A program made the translations under genes and the position numbers. Shown here piece by piece: positions 51,223 through 61,176 of a DNA stretch of 64,000 nucleotides. The notes beneath the pieces were generated by a model. That model worked only from the letters and a program-made list of their open reading frames with translations. It did not search any database and was not told the DNA's origin. Source of the stretch: Bacteroidota bacterium. Lineage in GTDB: Bacteria > Bacteroidota > Bacteroidia > AKYH767-A > OLB10. Location: assembly GCA_016709725.1 (NCBI GenBank), contig JADJMG010000014.1, forward strand, positions 62,001-126,000, given 5' to 3'. How positions within the stretch are numbered: the stretch's first letter is position 1; every line of letters begins with the position of its first letter.

Positions 51223-53481
51223 ATGATAAGTTATTCATTTAACCGCTTCCATAAAGTAGTAGCAATAGCACTCCTCTTCTTAACCATAAACTTGGATTAT
51301 TCTAATGCCCAAAGTGTTCGGGTGAAAAATAGTGATTTCCAAATTTTGAATGGGGCTTTGGTGATATTCTCATCGATCCCAAATGATGCCCAAGCGTCTG
51401 TTGTTCATACAAATCACAAAGGGGAGGCATGGGTTCTTGGTTTTGATTTGCCTTTAGTAAGAAGTGTTAATTATCCCGGTTATTCAACCCGATTAGATAC
51501 CATTTATGAATTGGTCGGCTTACAAGAAGTTGTTCTTACTAAAGCTCCCGTTAACCTGGGCGAAGTAGTTATCACAGGTAATCATGTGGCAGTATATCAA
51601 CGAGATGCCGTAGTTGCAGTGCAAGTGCTTGGTACTTCAGATTTTGAGAAGAGAGGTGCTGTGACGGTTAAGGATTTACTATCGCAAGAGTTAAATATGC
51701 GCGTCGCCTATGACCCTGCCGTGGGCGGAAGTAGCTTGAGTATTCAGGGTACTGGAGGCGAACACATTAAAATATTAATGGACGGGGTTCCAATGATAGG
51801 TCGTCAAAATGGTAATATTGATTTAGGGCAAATCAATTTAAATAATCTCGAGAAAGTTGAAATCGTAAAAGGTCCAATGTCTGTTCTCTATGGAACCGAT
51901 GCCTTGGGCGGGGTCATCAATTTGATCTCTAAGAAAAATCAAAGCGAGAAATGGACGGGTTCCGCTGCTGGATATTATGAAAGTACGGGTCAATATAATT
52001 CAGATGTGACTTTAGGTGCGAATATTAAAAATACCTCAATCTCTTTGAGCGGAGCACGTAATTTTTTTGATGGATTTGATCCAGACAATGCGAATTCTCG
52101 CTCACAATTGTGGAATCCACGTGAACAATATTTAGGTGATGTTAAAATCACTCAAACCATTAAATCAGCAAAACTTTCTTTGCATTCATCTTGGTTTAAA
52201 GAAAAAATGATTGATAAAGCAGATGTGATTATTACTCCTTATTACGCCTACGCCAATGATCAGTATTTTTATACAACACGGATAAATAATTCTTTGACGT
52301 TCGAAAAGAAATTCAAAAACGAATCCGCACTAAATATTAATGCCGCCTATTCCATCTATAAGTATGAAAAGAATACGTTTAGAAAGAATATGGTGAATTT
52401 GACAGAATCACTTACTCCTGATTTGTTGGATGATGATACCACCAATTTTAAGGCATTGTTTTTTAGAGCTACTCATTCTTATTCCAGACCGAATTCAAAA
52501 TGGAGTTTGCTAAGTGGGGTAGATGTGAATGATGAAGTGGGAGAAGGAAAAAGAATTGATGGTGTTAAACACCGAATGAGTGATGTAGCCGGATATGTAA
52601 GTATCGATTTTAAACCCATTGAATATTTAGTGATTCGTCCCGCTGTAAGAGCCATTTATAATTCTCAATTTGATAATGCTCCTCTAGTACCTTCCATTAG
52701 TGTGTTGTATCGCTCTGGAAATACTTGGGCAGTACGAAGTTCATTAAGCAAAGGATATCGTGCTCCATCCTTAAAGGAACAATATTTATTTTTTGTTGAC
52801 AATGGAATTCATAACGTGCAAGGTAATCCGAATTTAGAAGCGGAAACATCAACGCAAGTAATGGCAAGTGTCGAGTATAAAAAGTTGTGGAGTGATTTTA
52901 TTTTATCCGTTGAACCTGGATTTTTCTATAATAATATTCACAATAAAATCTCCCTAGTGCAGTATGATGTAAACAGTTTGTTGTACACCTATGTGAATCT
53001 CGATAAATTTATTTCTAAAGGTGTTGATTTTAAAACGAAGCTTGCTCATCATCAGTTTACTTTTCAAGCAGGAGTTTCTTATACTGGAACGTGGGGAACT
53101 TTTGAAGGCGATGTGGAACAGCCAAATGTAGCTTGGTATCCAGAGTTTACAACGTCTGCCGATTATACCATCAAGAAAACGAGAACTACAATTTCTGTTT
53201 TTTGGAAAATGTACGGTGAGCGTCCTATCTTCATTGCTAATGCCGATGGTTCTGTCGATCGTATAAATAATGATGCCTACAAAATGATGGATGTGAGTAT
53301 CCGTCAAGAATTAATTAAGAATCGACTCACGCTCACAGGAGGATTAAAAAATATATATAATGTGACCAACCTGAGTTCGCTTTCAGGTGGAGGAGCTCAT
53401 AGTGGTGGATCTTCGTCGGGTACACCCGTAGGAATGGGTACATCAGTGTTTACTAAACTAACATTTAATTTTAGAGGATGA
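51223..53481 (+). CDS. TonB-dependent receptor, HmuR-like (probable heme receptor)
   Basis: The start at 51223 gives a signal peptide ending NAQS (about residue 29) and a 752-residue protein. A TonB plug domain lies at about 105-225 (VTVKDLLSQELNMRV, LSIQGTGGEHIKILMDGVPM, VEIVKGPMSVLYGTDALGGVINLI). The barrel carries the heme-receptor signature: YRAP at about residue 511, a His at about 530 (GIHNV), then NPNL at about 536, matching the FRAP/NPDL boxes around the heme-binding His of HmuR/HemR-type receptors. Two HmuY-like genes follow, the first overlapping its stop (ATGA). Together these point to heme uptake; other metallated ligands remain possible. Confidence 0.85.
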   Translation: MISYSFNRFHKVVAIALLFLTINLDYSNAQSVRVKNSDFQILNGALVIFSSIPNDAQASVVHTNHKGEAWVLGFDLPLVRSVNYPGYSTRLDTIYELVGLQEVVLTKAPVNLGEVVITGNHVAVYQRDAVVAVQVLGTSDFEKRGAVTVKDLLSQELNMRVAYDPAVGGSSLSIQGTGGEHIKILMDGVPMIGRQNGNIDLGQINLNNLEKVEIVKGPMSVLYGTDALGGVINLISKKNQSEKWTGSAAGYYESTGQYNSDVTLGANIKNTSISLSGARNFFDGFDPDNANSRSQLWNPREQYLGDVKITQTIKSAKLSLHSSWFKEKMIDKADVIITPYYAYANDQYFYTTRINNSLTFEKKFKNESALNINAAYSIYKYEKNTFRKNMVNLTESLTPDLLDDDTTNFKALFFRATHSYSRPNSKWSLLSGVDVNDEVGEGKRIDGVKHRMSDVAGYVSIDFKPIEYLVIRPAVRAIYNSQFDNAPLVPSISVLYRSGNTWAVRSSLSKGYRAPSLKEQYLFFVDNGIHNVQGNPNLEAETSTQVMASVEYKKLWSDFILSVEPGFFYNNIHNKISLVQYDVNSLLYTYVNLDKFISKGVDFKTKLAHHQFTFQAGVSYTGTWGTFEGDVEQPNVAWYPEFTTSADYTIKKTRTTISVFWKMYGERPIFIANADGSVDRINNDAYKMMDVSIRQELIKNRLTLTGGLKNIYNVTNLSSLSGGGAHSGGSSSGTPVGMGTSVFTKLTFNFRG

Positions 53482-54497
53482 GAAATTATTTGATCTTATT
53501 CGCGCTACTTGCATTGACATCTTCTTGTCAAAAAGATGATGAAGCAATAGTTCTTCCTTCTCCTGGACCTGTGCAGCAATTGACTGCTCCCATGGGAATC
53601 AATTACGACGATCAAGTGTATGTGAGTTTGAGTCAAGGAAAAATTACGGTCGCTCCTTATCGTAACTATGACCTAATGTTTGAATCGTCTGTGCAAGGGA
53701 TGCATGTGTATTTGAATTCAGGAAAATTAATGTTTGCTTCTCGAACCAATTATGGCGATTTTTTTCAAGCCGATTCTACTAATTCTAATTGGAAATTAGA
53801 TGCATCCAACTATATGGATGATAGTACAGCCATTGGTGACTGGTGGGTGAGCGCAGCAAGTAATACGAATGGATATAGCCATGTGTTTATTATCGACAGA
53901 GGAAGAATTGATCATACAGGAGCAGATCGTTTCCGCAAGTTGCAAATCCTTTCAGCGGATGATACGCACTATGAAATTCGCTACTCTAAACTTGATAACA
54001 GTGGAGTAACGGTGATGACTATACCCAAAAATCCGAATTATGGATTGGTTTATTTTTCTTTTAATAATAATGGAACACTCGTTAATCAAGCACCTCCTTC
54101 TTCCGAATGGGATTTTGTTTTCACCAAGTACACCCATGTTTATTTTGATGAACCGCTTTCAAGCCCTTACCGATATTATCCAGTGGCGGGTGCCTTGTTA
54201 AATCGATGGAAAGATATGAGCGCTTCTGTTCTCAAAATGGATTCAACTCCGGCGTATCTCCCTTTTGGGGATTGTGTTTATTCCAATGTAGATTCATTCC
54301 CGTTTTCAAGTAAGGCCGACATCATTGGCTTCGATTGGAAGTATTATGATTTTGGAAATAATCAATATTATATCCGCCCCGATCTTTTCTTTTTGTTAAA
54401 GGATGAAAATGGATTTTTCTATAAAGTTCGGATGCTGGATTTTTATAGCCAACAAGGAGTGAAAGGGACGGTAACATTAGAATATCAAAGAATATAA
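53478..54497 (+). CDS. HmuY-like lipoprotein
   Basis: The 339-residue product has a lipoprotein signal (lipobox LTSSC, Cys at about residue 17). The region from about 75 to 335 has the HmuY beta-sandwich pattern (GDWWVSAAS, FRKLQILSADDTHYEIRYS, WDFVFTKYTHVYFD, ADIIGFDWKYYDF). HmuY of Porphyromonas gingivalis is a heme-capturing lipoprotein that feeds the TonB receptor HmuR. Its ATG overlaps the receptor stop codon, so the two are translationally coupled. The heme ligands of HmuY (two His) cannot be assigned by eye, so the ligand is inferred from context. Confidence 0.82.
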   Translation: MRNYLILFALLALTSSCQKDDEAIVLPSPGPVQQLTAPMGINYDDQVYVSLSQGKITVAPYRNYDLMFESSVQGMHVYLNSGKLMFASRTNYGDFFQADSTNSNWKLDASNYMDDSTAIGDWWVSAASNTNGYSHVFIIDRGRIDHTGADRFRKLQILSADDTHYEIRYSKLDNSGVTVMTIPKNPNYGLVYFSFNNNGTLVNQAPPSSEWDFVFTKYTHVYFDEPLSSPYRYYPVAGALLNRWKDMSASVLKMDSTPAYLPFGDCVYSNVDSFPFSSKADIIGFDWKYYDFGNNQYYIRPDLFFLLKDENGFFYKVRMLDFYSQQGVKGTVTLEYQRI

Positions 54498-54509
54498 ATA
54501 GATAAAATC

Positions 54510-55769
54510 ATGAATAAAATTCAAACGCTAATTATTGCCATCGGATGTAGCTGTCTAAGCTGGTCTGCAAATGCGCAAGTTGTTTCCGAAGTGGTAAGTA
54601 TCCAACCCGGATATACTAATCAAGTATTCTACAATATGAATTCTGGTGAGCTGAGTAATATCACACATACCGATTGGGATATTGCTTTTCAGTTACGAGG
54701 ATTTGCTGCTTCTATCCTCATTAATTCGAAGAATAATGTTCGACTTTGGAAAGCAAATAAAGATATTTCTCAATGGTCAACGATGTTGTCTTCTGACACT
54801 ACTGGAGTTGTAAATAATCCTGCTTTTGAATTGATGAACTCTGATACCAGTTGGGATTTTGGGGCATTTAATGTTACAAACGATGCAACAAATGCTTTCG
54901 ACTTAGGTTGGGGAACCTACGATTTTGTGACCCATATCATTTACGGTGACTCCGTATATTTTATTAAAGTAGGTGCAACCGATTACCGTAAAATTAAAAT
55001 TGAATCATTATCCAGTGGTACTTATAATTTCCGTTTTGCAAATCTTGATGGTAGCAATGAAATCGTGGTCGCACTTTCTAAAAGTGCTTTCCAAGGAAAG
55101 TTTTTTGCTTATTACTCTTTGTTAAACAATCTATCAATTGATCGTGAACCTGTCTACAATGCATGGGACCTTACTTTTTGTCAATACTTAGCCATTAATC
55201 CTGTAATGTATAAAGTAACAGGAGTATTAAGTAATGATTCTGTTTTTGTTGAAAAAGCATATCCTGTTGATGTTAATACAGCAAATTCAGGGGCTGGAAC
55301 TCTAGCAGGCGAAATCAATGCTATCGGTTATGATTGGAAAGCATTCGATCTTAATTCAAGCGCATGGATTATCTCTGATTCACTGGTTTATTTTGTGACG
55401 GATCGCCAAAATGCAGTTTGGAAAATGGTGTTTACTGGATTCGATGGAGCTACTACTGGAAATTTTTATTTTGATAAGAGTCCTGCCGTTGCTTCTGGGT
55501 TGATTGAAAATAGCACCATTAAGACCTTTGGTCTTTATCCTAATCCTGCTCATGATAACGTGCGAATGATGTTGCAAATGGAACAACCAGGAAATACAGT
55601 AATTTCAATTATCGATGTAAAAGGTTCAATTGCATATTCTAATGCGACAACACTTCGTTCGGGCTTGCAATCGGTTGATTTGGATATTTCCGAGTTGGTG
55701 AGCGGATTATACCAAATTGTAGTGCGTCAGGGTAATGAAATACAAACAAGCCGTCTATTGGTTGATTAA
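54510..55769 (+). CDS. T9SS-exported HmuY-like protein
   Basis: The 419-residue product has a signal peptide (1-22, ending SANAQ). Two HmuY-like segments follow (about 50-210, with THTDWDIAFQLRGF and YFIKVGATDYRKIKI; and about 225-330, with AWDLTFCQYLAI and AIGYDWKAFDL). The T9SS type A sorting domain is at about 345-419 (LYPNPAHDNVRMMLQM, SGLYQIVV). It thus resembles the preceding lipoprotein but is routed outside the cell by T9SS rather than by lipid anchoring. It is 12 bp downstream and ends the operon before a strong terminator. A role as secreted or surface heme (or related ligand) capture protein is inference. Confidence 0.82.
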   Translation: MNKIQTLIIAIGCSCLSWSANAQVVSEVVSIQPGYTNQVFYNMNSGELSNITHTDWDIAFQLRGFAASILINSKNNVRLWKANKDISQWSTMLSSDTTGVVNNPAFELMNSDTSWDFGAFNVTNDATNAFDLGWGTYDFVTHIIYGDSVYFIKVGATDYRKIKIESLSSGTYNFRFANLDGSNEIVVALSKSAFQGKFFAYYSLLNNLSIDREPVYNAWDLTFCQYLAINPVMYKVTGVLSNDSVFVEKAYPVDVNTANSGAGTLAGEINAIGYDWKAFDLNSSAWIISDSLVYFVTDRQNAVWKMVFTGFDGATTGNFYFDKSPAVASGLIENSTIKTFGLYPNPAHDNVRMMLQMEQPGNTVISIIDVKGSIAYSNATTLRSGLQSVDLDISELVSGLYQIVVRQGNEIQTSRLLVD

Positions 55770-55818
55770 TAGTGAATGGCTGTTCAAGTTCGTAAGTCGC
55801 AGTAAAAAAGCGATTTAG

Positions 55819-55854
55819 AGGCTGTCCAAGTAACGGACAGCCTTTCTTTTTTTC
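55819..55854 (+). terminator. Terminator of the heme-uptake-like operon
   Basis: AGGCTGTCC (55819-55827) pairs with GGACAGCCT (55835-55843), followed by a T-rich tract. Confidence 0.88.
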
Positions 55855-55931
55855 AGGTGCTGTTAAAGGTTATTAACATTTGGATGGTAAAGAGGGTATA
55901 ATATCTTAAATTTATCCCTGTAAAGAAGATT

Positions 55932-56534
55932 ATGTTTATTGAACAAACGAAGAGAGTTCAACCTAGAAAAGGTTGGATTGAAGTTGTTGCTGGATGTATG
56001 TTCTCAGGGAAGACGGAAGAGTTAATTCGTCGACTTAAGCGTGCAAAAATTGCAAAACAACAAGTAGAAATATTTAAGCCCTCAATTGAATCCCGATATG
56101 ATGAAATAAATATTGTTTCACACGATTCAAACGCAATTCAAAGTACTCCGGTTCCTGCTTCTTCAAATATTTTATTGTTGGGACATGATGTAGATGTGAT
56201 TGGAATTGATGAAGCACAATTTTTTGATGATCAGTTGCCATATGTTTGTGAAACATTAGCAAATTCAGGCACGCGTGTCATTGTCGCAGGACTCGATATG
56301 GACTATTTGGGAAAACCATTTGGTCCCATGCCACATCTCTTAGCCATCGCAGATTATATTTCTAAAGTACATGCAATTTGTATGAATTGTGGCGACCTTG
56401 CTACTCACTCACATCGTATCGTAAGCGAGTCTTCACTGATTTTATTGGGGGAGAAGGAAAGTTATATTCCACTTTGCCGCACCTGTTTTGTGAAGGAACA
56501 AAAGTTAATGCAACTTGAACTTAATGCAAGTTAA
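55932..56534 (+). CDS. tdk: Thymidine kinase
   Basis: This type II thymidine kinase phosphorylates thymidine for salvage into dTMP. The 200-residue product has P-loop [15 protein letters not shown] (about 21-35), the Walker-B-like [27 protein letters not shown] (substrate lasso region), and the zinc site formed by CMNCGDL and CRTCF. Length is normal. Just 9 bp separate it from murF-alr, so the two are probably one operon. Confidence 0.96.
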   Translation: MFIEQTKRVQPRKGWIEVVAGCMFSGKTEELIRRLKRAKIAKQQVEIFKPSIESRYDEINIVSHDSNAIQSTPVPASSNILLLGHDVDVIGIDEAQFFDDQLPYVCETLANSGTRVIVAGLDMDYLGKPFGPMPHLLAIADYISKVHAICMNCGDLATHSHRIVSESSLILLGEKESYIPLCRTCFVKEQKLMQLELNAS

Positions 56535-56543
56535 TTTTAGAAG

Positions 56544-58709
56544 ATGGCGCACGCGCTTCATAAGTTAACTGATCTTGCTTCAGTAGTTGACGCTGAATTA
56601 TATTTAGGGATTGATGATCATCCCGGAATTGTACTGCTCGAAACGGACAGTCGTAAAGTTAGTAATCCCAACTTGTCATTGTTTTTTGCGATTGCGGGTG
56701 AACGTCGGGATGGACATGATTTTATTCCAGAGTTGTTCGCACTGGGAGTTGTGAATTTTGTAATCACTAAGAAAGAGTTAATACCTAACGGAATTGCCGC
56801 CAATTTTTTAATTGTTAAGGATAGCCTAAAGGCATTGCAAGTATTAGCTGCATGGCACCGTGATCAATTTTCATTTCCTGTGGTTGGTATCACCGGCAGT
56901 AATGGGAAAACAATTGTCAAGGAATGGTTGTATCAGTTGCTGCGTGAGAATTTTCATATTGTTCGCAGTCCTAAAAGTTATAATTCTCAAATAGGAGTAC
57001 CACTAAGTGTGTGGTTAATGTCTCCTGAAAATAACCTTGGAATTTTTGAAGCGGGTATTTCTATGCCCGGTGAGATGGTTGAATTGGAGAAAATAATTCG
57101 ACCAACCATTGGCATCCTAACTAATATTGGATCTGCGCACGATGAAAACTTTTTAAATCATGAGGAGAAAATTAAGGAGAAGATGCAACTTTTTTCGAAG
57201 GCAGATGTGTTAATTTATTGTCGTGATTATCCTACTATTCATGAAACCGTTTTGAATAGTGGAATCCTAAATTCTTCAGTTTCTACTTTTACATGGTCAA
57301 AAAAAACGCGAGCTGATTTACAAGTCGGTAGAATAGCGCGGAGTGAACACGAAACCGAAGTTCAAGCCATTTATAAAAATAGTTTCATTAGTATTCGTAT
57401 TCCGTTTACCGATGATGCCTCCATTGAAAATGCCATTCATTGCTGGGCACTGATGTTGTTTCTCGGCTTGAGTAATGAAGTGATCGAGCAACGTATGGAG
57501 CTGTTGAGTCCCGTAGCTATGCGACTGGAATTAAAGGAAGGAATTAATAACTGCTCCGTGATTAATGATTCATATAATTCTGATTTAGGTTCACTCACCA
57601 TCGCGCTCGATTTTATGAATCAACAGAAGCAACATCGTCGTCGAACATTAATATTAAGCGATATTTTGCAGAGTGGAAAAGATGAAGTTCAATTGTATCA
57701 GCAAGTCGCTGCATTGTTGCAACAAAAAGCAGTACATCGCTTGATAGGTATTGGACCGGCAATCAGCCGACAAAAAGAATTGTTTTCGTTAGAGAGTAGT
57801 TTTTACCATGATACGGAAGAGTTTTTACGAGAACTTAATTATAATTTATTTAGTAATGAAACGATTTTAATTAAAGGTGCTCGTTCATTTGGATTTGAGA
57901 GTATATCGAGAGCGTTGCAACAAAAAGCACATGAAACGGTATTGGAAATAAATCTGAATGCCGTTATTCATAATTTGAATTTATTTAAATCCCGATTGAA
58001 GCCAGAAACCAAATTGATGGTGATGGTGAAAGCTTTTTCATATGGAAGCGGAAGTTTTGAAATTGCCAATGTCTTGCAGTTTCATCGTGTTGATTATTTA
58101 GCCGTTGCTTATGCTGATGAAGGTGTAGAACTTCGCAAAACCGGAATTTCATTGCCCATTATGGTGATGAATCCAGAAGAGCAAAGCTTTGATGCGATGA
58201 TCAATTATTCGCTCGAACCCGAAATTTATAGTTTTAGAATTTTGCATCAGTTCACCGAAGCCTTGCGTCGACGCGGTGCCAATGCGGAGAATAATCGCTT
58301 TCCGGTACACATTGAATTGGATACGGGAATGAAACGATTGGGATTTGAAAAGGAGGAGGTAAGTGAGCTTATTGTCAGATTAAAAAATAATAAGTTCATT
58401 AAAGTCGCTTCCGTTTTTTCACATTTGGTAGCGAGTGAGGATCAAGAGCACGACGCATTTACTCGAGAGCAAATTAATTTGTTTAAGGAGTTAAGTGCTT
58501 CTATCGTTTCGCATTTTCCGTATCCAATCTTGAGTCATATTTTAAATTCTTCTGGAATATTACGGTTCCCAGAGGCGCAAATGGATATGGTGCGTTTGGG
58601 TATTGGATTGCATGGCGTAGCATCTACTGTCCATGAACAACGTCAATTGCAAATGGTAGCTACATTGAAAACGACCATCTCTCAGATTCGACAAGTGAAA
58701 GGCGGGTGA
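56544..58709 (+). CDS. Bifunctional MurF/alanine racemase, piece 1 (MurF plus most of Alr)
   Basis: MurF adds D-Ala-D-Ala to the UDP-MurNAc tripeptide; Alr makes D-Ala. This fusion is typical of Bacteroidota. Residues 1-455 or so are MurF: LETDSRKVSNPNLSLFFAI, ATP site GITGSNGKTIVKEWL, SPKSYNSQIGVPL, and NDSYNSDLGS. From about 465 the Alr domain starts, with PLP-lysine region LMVMVKAFSYGSG, HIELDTGMKRLGF, and RLGIGLHG. The reading stops at a TGA (58707-58709) in the middle of Alr because of one extra G at 58704-58706. Removing it gives KGGETIGYSRRGVATKNMSV and restores the full protein. Confidence 0.92.
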   Translation: MAHALHKLTDLASVVDAELYLGIDDHPGIVLLETDSRKVSNPNLSLFFAIAGERRDGHDFIPELFALGVVNFVITKKELIPNGIAANFLIVKDSLKALQVLAAWHRDQFSFPVVGITGSNGKTIVKEWLYQLLRENFHIVRSPKSYNSQIGVPLSVWLMSPENNLGIFEAGISMPGEMVELEKIIRPTIGILTNIGSAHDENFLNHEEKIKEKMQLFSKADVLIYCRDYPTIHETVLNSGILNSSVSTFTWSKKTRADLQVGRIARSEHETEVQAIYKNSFISIRIPFTDDASIENAIHCWALMLFLGLSNEVIEQRMELLSPVAMRLELKEGINNCSVINDSYNSDLGSLTIALDFMNQQKQHRRRTLILSDILQSGKDEVQLYQQVAALLQQKAVHRLIGIGPAISRQKELFSLESSFYHDTEEFLRELNYNLFSNETILIKGARSFGFESISRALQQKAHETVLEINLNAVIHNLNLFKSRLKPETKLMVMVKAFSYGSGSFEIANVLQFHRVDYLAVAYADEGVELRKTGISLPIMVMNPEEQSFDAMINYSLEPEIYSFRILHQFTEALRRRGANAENNRFPVHIELDTGMKRLGFEKEEVSELIVRLKNNKFIKVASVFSHLVASEDQEHDAFTREQINLFKELSASIVSHFPYPILSHILNSSGILRFPEAQMDMVRLGIGLHGVASTVHEQRQLQMVATLKTTISQIRQVKGG

Positions 58710-59043
58710 AACCATTGGTTACAGTCGTCGTGGTGTGGCTACTAAAAATATGTCGGTGGCAACCGTTGGAATTGGTTATGCAGATGGATTGAGTCGTCGC
58801 TTAGGCAATGGTGTAGGAAAGATGATGGTGTTAGGACAAAAAGCACCCATTCTTGGTAGTATCTGCATGGACATGACCATGATTGATGTGAGCGGAATTC
58901 CAAATGCAAAAGAAGGAACCGAAGTAATCGTGTTTGGTGCCGATCCATCGATACTTGATATTTCTTCAGAAATTGAGACCATTCCCTATGAAGTGCTCAC
59001 TGGAATTTCCGAACGCGTGAAACGTGTTTATTTCCACGAGTAG
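58710..59043 (+). CDS. Bifunctional MurF/alanine racemase, piece 2 (end of Alr)
   Basis: This is the C-terminal barrel of alanine racemase in the +1 frame, with VGIGYADGLSRRLGNG (the second catalytic Tyr and the C-terminal core), GSICMDMTMIDV, and the end YEVLTGISERVKRVYF. The true frame is entered near 58707. All catalytic elements of Alr remain across the two pieces. Because the enzyme is normally essential, the break is unlikely to be a real loss of function. Confidence 0.88.
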
Positions 59044-59536
59044 ATAGTTAGGATGCATATTATTTTCGCATTGTAAGGACTCTATTAGACAAACACTACA
59101 ATCATTCACAACTTTAATAAATTTACTGCTGTTAGCAAACTGAATTTTTTTTGGCCGAAACGGTTATCGATGTATTGCTACAAATTTTCACCTATTCTCA
59201 TAGCCTTCAATCACGCAATATGAAATTATTTTCATTTTTTTGAATAGGCACGCATCCCATTGTTGATAGGCAAAATTCACCTCATTATCATTGCGTATAA
59301 TCGCATAACTTGGATTTATTTTATTTTTTTAATAGGCACGCATTTCAATGCGTGCCTATTAAAAATTCGCCCCCTAAACCCCAGCCCTCTCCGAAACTGA
59401 ATTTATTCAGTTTCGGAGAGGGCTGGCTGGAATGATCAGTTCATGGAAGAATAACCATCAAATCAAAATTATTAGCCAGAATTCAGAGTCCCAACCTATT
59501 TCTTAAGTAAATTTGTAAAAATAGACTATTCTCTTC
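59044..59536. repeat. Intergenic region with perfect palindromes
   Basis: AATAGGCACGCATT (59331-59344) is mirrored by AATGCGTGCCTATT (59347-59360), a 14-bp perfect stem with a 2-nt centre. A second partial copy of the left arm lies at 59243-59255. A 22-bp perfect inverted repeat lies at 59381-59402/59405-59426 (arm start CCAGCCCTCTCCG). None has a T-run following, so they are not typical terminators. No gene was found. Confidence 0.65.
59508..59515 (+). promoter_or_regulatory. -7 promoter box for the phospholipase D-family gene
   Basis: TAAATTTG fits TAnnTTTG; the GTG start follows 21 nt later. Confidence 0.5.
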
Positions 59537-60694
59537 GTGGCAAAAAAGGATTTTATTGCAGGACATTCTATTCGTTTAATTCACGGAGGGGAATTGTATT
59601 TTGATACTTTATTGGAATTGATAAACGAGTGCAAACATATATTGCATCTTCAAGTTTATATTTTTGATTTAGATAATACAGGAAAGAATATTTTAAGAGC
59701 ACTCGAAAATGCCGCAGCTCGCGGTGTAAGTGTTTTTTTGGTTGTGGATGGATTTGGTTCGATGAGTTTAGGAAATGAATTTGCTGATCAAATGAAAATG
59801 CAGAACATTTCTTTTCGCTTTTTTTCTCCATTGCCTTTTCCAGGCATACTTCAAGCGGGTCGTCGGTTGCATCATAAAGTATGTGTTGCCGATAAAAAGA
59901 TATCTCTAGTAGGAGGAATTAATATTGCAGATAAGTATAGAGGAAGTAATAATGAATTGCCTTGGCTCGATTATGCTCTATTGGTAGAGGGAAAAGTATC
60001 TGAAGAAATAAGTGCTGTATGTGAACGCATTTTTAATAAGAAGTTTACATTAAAGCCAGTTAGGAGTAAGCCAAAATTGATCGCTCTGGAAAAGGAAGGA
60101 GTAAAGGTTAGAATGACTCGCAACGATTGGATTCGTGGAAGAAACGAAATTTCAGATGCCTATAAAAGCATGCTTGGAAATGCAAACAATGAAATATTGC
60201 TCGTGACTAGTTATTTTATTCCTTCTCGCCGTCTCCTTACTATTCTCGTGCGAGCAGCAAATCGTGGTCGTAAGGTAAATATTGTTTTAGGAAAAGTTAG
60301 CGATGTACCTTTTATTAAACCAGCAACACAATATTTATATGGTAAAATGTTGAGAAATGGAATTCGAATTTTTGAGTACAAGGAAGCCGTTTTGCATGCT
60401 AAGGTTTGTGTGGTGGATCAAGAGTGGGTGAGTATTGGGTCGCTCAATTTAAATCACCTAAGTGAATTGCTAAGCTTAGAAATGAATCTGGAAGTATTGG
60501 ATAGAAACTTCGGCACCGCTCTCAGTAATGAGTTTCACGAGTTGATTCAAGATCATTGTGTGGAAGTTAATGTTCACGATTTCGAAAAAGAAAGAACCCT
60601 CTTCTTAAAATTCAAAAGTTGGATCTCCTATAAGGGCATTGCATTGTTTATGCGAATACTCTCTTTGTTGAATAGGAAAAATCCGAATGATTAA
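59537..60694 (+). CDS. Phospholipase D-family protein (cardiolipin synthase-like)
   Basis: The 385-residue product starts at GTG 59537. It has two HKD motifs: HHKVCVADKKISLVGG (about residues 112-127) and HAKVCVVDQEWVSIGS (about 287-302), each with the H, K and D catalytic residues. The N-terminal IFDLDNTGKNILRALENAAA and the linker pattern match bacterial ClsB-type cardiolipin synthases. There is no membrane segment at the N-terminus, unlike ClsA. It would transfer a phosphatidyl group to phosphatidylglycerol or a related acceptor. It is transcribed alone. Confidence 0.88.
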   Translation: MAKKDFIAGHSIRLIHGGELYFDTLLELINECKHILHLQVYIFDLDNTGKNILRALENAAARGVSVFLVVDGFGSMSLGNEFADQMKMQNISFRFFSPLPFPGILQAGRRLHHKVCVADKKISLVGGINIADKYRGSNNELPWLDYALLVEGKVSEEISAVCERIFNKKFTLKPVRSKPKLIALEKEGVKVRMTRNDWIRGRNEISDAYKSMLGNANNEILLVTSYFIPSRRLLTILVRAANRGRKVNIVLGKVSDVPFIKPATQYLYGKMLRNGIRIFEYKEAVLHAKVCVVDQEWVSIGSLNLNHLSELLSLEMNLEVLDRNFGTALSNEFHELIQDHCVEVNVHDFEKERTLFLKFKSWISYKGIALFMRILSLLNRKNPND

Positions 60695-61176
60695 TATTTA
60701 TATAAAGCGAAGAACATTAATTTAAAATAGAGAAGGGGACACTAATGCTTAATATGAGAATGTCTTTTTTTTGTTAGGACGCTTTTTGTTTTTTAGAAAT
60801 TATTAGTTTTTTTCTACGTACATTTTATTTATCTTAAACTTGCAATAGAATTCATCTTTAATTAATAAATAACATTTTTTAGTAGGTTAACTGGTTGATT
60901 TGTAAATGAAATTAATTTTTGAATGGGTAATCGATTAGTCAATTTGATTACTACATTTGATATATCAGACTCAAAGAAAATAGGAGAATTCGTTTGTGCC
61001 TTTGTAGAATCTTTGGGAATATCATTTTGAACTGGGGGGATGTTTGACTAACAAGTGAAAAGTAAGTTGTGGGCACTTAGCAAACATATTGAGTAGAAAC
61101 ATTTCAAAATTTCTGGGTTAGTTTTAGTTGGCTATTATTATTTTAAAATATTGCTTAACATTTAAAACCTATTTGT
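60695..61176. other. AT-rich intergenic region, nothing recognised
   Basis: This 482-bp stretch shows no open reading frame, strong hairpin or recognisable RNA gene that I can support. Confidence 0.4.

Noticed and set aside
59331..59360. Palindrome considered as terminator of murF-alr
   Set aside because: Followed by A-rich, not T-rich, sequence on both strands and nearly 300 bp from the gene end.
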